From DATHNF01 sp035486285 (GTDB lineage Bacteria; Patescibacteriota; Saccharimonadia; Saccharimonadales; UBA4665), in assembly GCA_035486285.1 (NCBI GenBank), contig DATHNF010000027.1, forward strand, positions 1-17,102: 17,102 bases of DNA. The letters are read 5' to 3'. The notes beneath the pieces are model-generated. The model had not been told where the DNA came from, did no database searches, and worked only from the letters and a program-made list of their open reading frames with translations. This document shows, in pieces, positions 14,465-17,102 of the stretch. The translations under genes were made by a program, and so were the position numbers. The stretch's first letter is position 1. Every line of letters begins with the position of its first letter.

Positions 14465-15876
14465 GCAAGCAATCGCCTCAGCTAGAACCTGCTATTATTG
14501 TCATCTTCGGCATTACCGGCGACCTGTCGAAGCGTTATTTATTGCCAGCCTTGTACCACCTAATAAAAGATGGCCTGCTCCATGAGCAAACCGAAATCGT
14601 TGGCATAAGCCGGCGCGACGTGACAGCCGAACAGTTGCTTGAACAAGTCGAACTGTGCGTCAACGAAACCGACAAAGTCTGTGACCCTGAAGCCCTGCGC
14701 CGGATGCGAGTCCGCACTAGGATGATACAAATGGATGTTGGTAAGCAAAGCGACTACGCCGACCTGCTAAAGACATTAAACGGCATTGAAGCCGACACTG
14801 GTTTGTGCATGAACCGGCTCTACTACTTATCGATTCCGCCGCAAGTCTACGGCCCAATCGTTACCTTAATGGGCCAAGAAGGCCTCAATACCAGCTGCCC
14901 TCATGGTACTGCTATGACCCGGCTATTAATCGAGAAGCCGTTCGGCTATGATTTGCCCTCGGCCCGCCAGCTGATTGCCGATACGGCCCAAGTCTTCGGC
15001 GAAGAACAAATTTTTCGCATCGACCACTACCTAGCCAAAGAAACTGTTCAAAACATCCTGGCTTTTCGATTCCAAAACCCGATCTTCGAAGCGCTTTGGA
15101 GCCATGATCATATCGCCAGCATTGAGATCAGCGCCAGCGAAAAAATTGGCATTGAAGGCCGGGCCCAGTTTTATGAGCCGGTAGGGGCGCTCAGAGATTT
15201 TATCCAGAGTCATCTACTACAAATTCTGGCCATCGTTATTATGGACCAACCGCAAACCCTAGACAGCACACAGATTCACGCTAGCAAACAAGTCGCTCTG
15301 GAGCAGGTGACCGCCGTTCCAACCGACCAGTTAGATAAAACCGTGGCACGAGGGCAGTACCAAGGCTATCGCCAGGAAGTTGATAACGACAGTTCGATGA
15401 CTGAAACGTTCGCCGGCATAAAGGTAGCCATCCGGAATGATCGCTGGGAGGGAGTGCCAGTGATCCTGTGGACCGGCAAAGGACTCTCCGAAAAAGCCAC
15501 TGAGATTTGTGTGACGTTTAAGTCAAAAGACGGTGTACCAGCTAACCGCCTGCGTTTTCGCATCCAGCCCAACGAAGGCATAGAGCTGGAGCTGCTCACC
15601 AAAAAACCAGGTTTCGAAACAGAGCTCCAACCAGTCAGCATGGATTTCTCATACCAGGCTAATTTTGGCGACCATGGTCATCCGGATGCGTATGAGCGGG
15701 TGTTAGTTGATGCTGTGCGCGGCGATCATACATTATTCTCGACCGGTCCGGAGGTCTTGGAGGCTTGGCGCATCGTCCAGCCGGTTCTGGCAGCATGGAG
15801 CGAGCATAGTGACGATCTGGCCAGTTATCCGCTTGGTACGCCAGGCACTCAGTTGGCCAGCCATTTACAAGAATAA
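14461..15876 (+). CDS. zwf: Glucose-6-phosphate 1-dehydrogenase
   Basis: Entry enzyme of the oxidative pentose phosphate pathway, oxidising glucose 6-phosphate to the lactone with reduction of NADP+ (or NAD+). Clear family motifs: nucleotide-binding IFGITGDLSKRYLLPALY (15-32), EKPFGYDL (158-165), the substrate and catalytic RIDHYLAKETVQN (186-198) and RDFIQSHLLQ (245-254), where H251 is the expected base (the usual Asn before it is Ser). At 471 residues it is full length. It is last of the pgl-gnd-zwf operon, starting inside the gnd stop codon. With its neighbours the whole oxidative branch is encoded in 3 kb, giving NAD(P)H and pentose for nucleotides. Confidence 0.95.
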   Translation: MSKQSPQLEPAIIVIFGITGDLSKRYLLPALYHLIKDGLLHEQTEIVGISRRDVTAEQLLEQVELCVNETDKVCDPEALRRMRVRTRMIQMDVGKQSDYADLLKTLNGIEADTGLCMNRLYYLSIPPQVYGPIVTLMGQEGLNTSCPHGTAMTRLLIEKPFGYDLPSARQLIADTAQVFGEEQIFRIDHYLAKETVQNILAFRFQNPIFEALWSHDHIASIEISASEKIGIEGRAQFYEPVGALRDFIQSHLLQILAIVIMDQPQTLDSTQIHASKQVALEQVTAVPTDQLDKTVARGQYQGYRQEVDNDSSMTETFAGIKVAIRNDRWEGVPVILWTGKGLSEKATEICVTFKSKDGVPANRLRFRIQPNEGIELELLTKKPGFETELQPVSMDFSYQANFGDHGHPDAYERVLVDAVRGDHTLFSTGPEVLEAWRIVQPVLAAWSEHSDDLASYPLGTPGTQLASHLQE

Positions 15877-15878
15877 TT

Positions 15879-15887
15879 TGCTACACT
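15879..15887 (+). promoter_or_regulatory. Extended -10 promoter TGCTACACT of uppP
   Basis: TG-C-TACACT lies in the 19-base gap after zwf and ends eight bases before ATG 15896. This would give uppP its own nearly leaderless transcript in addition to any read-through from the zwf operon. Confidence 0.45.
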
Positions 15888-15895
15888 AGAAGCTG

Positions 15896-16789
15896 ATGAT
15901 CACCTATCTACAAGCATTAATTCTTGGCCTGGTGCAGGGGATAACTGAGCTGTTTCCTATCTCCAGCCTGGGGCACTCGGTATTAATCGCCTGGCTACTC
16001 AACTGGCACAGCATTTTGGCCTCGGAGAGCAGAAGTGAGTCTTTCTTCTTGTCATTCTTGGTCATTCTACATGTGGCAACCGCCACGGCTCTACTGGTTT
16101 TCTATCGTCATACTTGGCTACGCATCATAAAAGGCTTCTTCAGCTCAGTGCAGACCCGACAGGTCGATAATCCCGACAGCCGTCTGGCTTGGTTGCTTAT
16201 TGTAGCAACCATACCGGCCGGTATCATCGGTCTAGCGTTTGAGCATATCTTGCGCACCCAGTTCGCCAAGCCCTTGTCGGCTATTATTTTCTTGCTTATT
16301 AACGGCTGCATCCTGTTAGTGGGCGACCGCTATCAACGTAATCATCAACCAAAACGACAACGCACACAGAGCCTGCGCAATACCACCGAGCAGGTCAGCG
16401 CCAAGCTAACCTTTGGGCGAGCCGTGTTAATAGGTGTGGCCCAGATTGGCGCACTCTGTGCCGGCATTAGCCGTTCGGGCATCACTATGGTCAGCGGCAT
16501 GTACAGCGGCCTGGAGACTGAGGACGCGGCACGCTTCTCATTCCTACTAGCAACGCCCATTATTTTTGGGGCTGGGCTAGTCAAACTACCTGATTTCTTT
16601 AGTCATCTTGACGCCGGCGTGCGCGGCCAAATCCTAGTGGGCGGCATCGGGGCAGCCATTGCGGCGTACGTGGCAGTCAGATATCTCGATAAATATTTCC
16701 AAAATAAGAGCCTGCGGCCGTTCGGTATGTACTGCATCTGTGCCTCGCTAGCACTATTGGCTCTTGGTCTGGTCCGTGGGCACTTCTAG
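15896..16789 (+). CDS. uppP: Undecaprenyl-diphosphate phosphatase
   Basis: Integral membrane enzyme that dephosphorylates undecaprenyl pyrophosphate so that the lipid carrier can be reused for peptidoglycan and wall polymer export. The BacA/UppP signatures are GLVQGITELFPISSLGHSVL (11-30), containing the QxxxE pair (Q14, E18) and the PISS..H loop, and GISRSGITMVSGMYSG (starting near residue 190), with the catalytic Arg in SRSG. The normal Pro before GxSRSG is Ala here (CAGISRSG). Length (297) and about eight membrane segments fit the family. The gene has its own -10 box, and its stop codon overlaps the Shine-Dalgarno sequence of the next gene, so the two are probably co-transcribed. Confidence 0.92.
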   Translation: MITYLQALILGLVQGITELFPISSLGHSVLIAWLLNWHSILASESRSESFFLSFLVILHVATATALLVFYRHTWLRIIKGFFSSVQTRQVDNPDSRLAWLLIVATIPAGIIGLAFEHILRTQFAKPLSAIIFLLINGCILLVGDRYQRNHQPKRQRTQSLRNTTEQVSAKLTFGRAVLIGVAQIGALCAGISRSGITMVSGMYSGLETEDAARFSFLLATPIIFGAGLVKLPDFFSHLDAGVRGQILVGGIGAAIAAYVAVRYLDKYFQNKSLRPFGMYCICASLALLALGLVRGHF

Positions 16790-16801
16790 GAGCGCCACCT
16801 G

Positions 16802-17102
16802 ATGATTATCGATATCCTAATTGTTCTTTTTGGCTTGAGCGCGCTGTACCGGGGGCGGGAAATTGGCTTCGTACGGCAGCTGTTCTCCACGATTGGCTTC
16901 TTCGGCGGGCTATTTATAGGGGCGTGGCTGGAGCCGCATACCGTTAGCCTCGTGCACAATTCAACGAGCCGAGCCCTTGTTACCTTGGCGACGACTCTTG
17001 GTTGCGCATTATTATTGCTAACTATCGGTGAATTTATCGGCCTTCGCCTCAAGCATCGCGTGCTCCTAAAACGGATTAACGTGTTCGACAATGGTTTCGG
17101 AG
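16802..17102 (+). CDS. CvpA-family membrane protein, possibly MarP-like serine protease (cut by window end)
   Basis: Only the first 100 codons are present. The ATG at 16802 is preceded by AGGAG (16788-16792) with nine bases of spacing; that site overlaps the uppP stop. The N-terminus is CvpA-like: IDILIVLFGLSALYRGREIG, then FVRQLFSTIGFFGGLFIGAW, and a third hydrophobic segment ALVTLATTLGCALLLLTIG followed by basic KHRVLLKR. This domain occurs alone in CvpA proteins and fused to an extracytosolic trypsin-like protease in MarP proteins of monoderm bacteria. The rest of the gene lies outside the window, so which one it is cannot be decided. The downstream position suggests an envelope role together with uppP. 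Confidence 0.7.
   Translation, partial: MIIDILIVLFGLSALYRGREIGFVRQLFSTIGFFGGLFIGAWLEPHTVSLVHNSTSRALVTLATTLGCALLLLTIGEFIGLRLKHRVLLKRINVFDNGFG

Overview
The window looks like a compact bacterial chromosome segment: about 95% coding, near 50% GC, genes packed into short operons with 1- to 8-base overlaps. Nothing indicates a phage, plasmid or recent insertion; I saw no tRNA, rRNA, CRISPR array or IS element. Gene content and style (small undecaprenyl pyrophosphatase, CvpA-type protein, Actinobacteria-like prenyl synthase, cytosol-type ApbE, many start codons directly downstream of -10 boxes) suggest a monoderm, streamlined organism. My best guess is Patescibacteria, possibly a Saccharibacteria (TM7)-like lineage. 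This is inference from gene content, not a phylogenetic result. TGA is used as stop (for example 9644-9646 and 13560-13562), so this is not a code-25 lineage.

Layout. (1) 16-3509: an NRAMP-superfamily divalent metal transporter on the + strand converges with a large GT-C type membrane glycosyltransferase on the - strand. (2) 3705-6422: a three-gene flavin operon: membrane-anchored FMN-binding protein, ApbE flavin transferase, and a fusion of an NqrB/RnfD-like membrane domain with a ferredoxin-reductase-like FAD/NAD(P)H domain. Together they look like a minimal machine that moves electrons from cytosolic NAD(P)H to a covalently flavinylated protein outside the membrane. (3) 6512-7192: an unrecognised acidic protein. 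(4) 7338-11559: an OmpR-type response regulator, a 40-codon ORF, a multi-pass histidine kinase and, overlapping the kinase stop codon, a 638-residue protein with class II (DLDD) and class I (DDFLD, NDDAHDWE) terpene synthase signatures. (5) 11653-12804: a geranylgeranyl-diphosphate-synthase-like enzyme with its own promoter. (6) 12870-15876: pgl-gnd-zwf, the complete oxidative pentose phosphate pathway in overlapping genes. (7) 15896-17102: uppP and the start of a CvpA/MarP-like gene cut by the window end.

How they may work together: zwf and gnd make NAD(P)H, which could feed the flavin electron-transfer operon. The prenyl synthase would supply a C15-C20 diphosphate to the two-domain terpene enzyme, and the two-component system next to it may control or respond to the membrane lipid it makes. 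The most notable items are the putative bifunctional terpene cyclase coupled to a sensor kinase, the compact flavin electron-transfer operon, and a recurring leaderless promoter layout (TGnTAnAnT ending 6-9 bases before the ATG).
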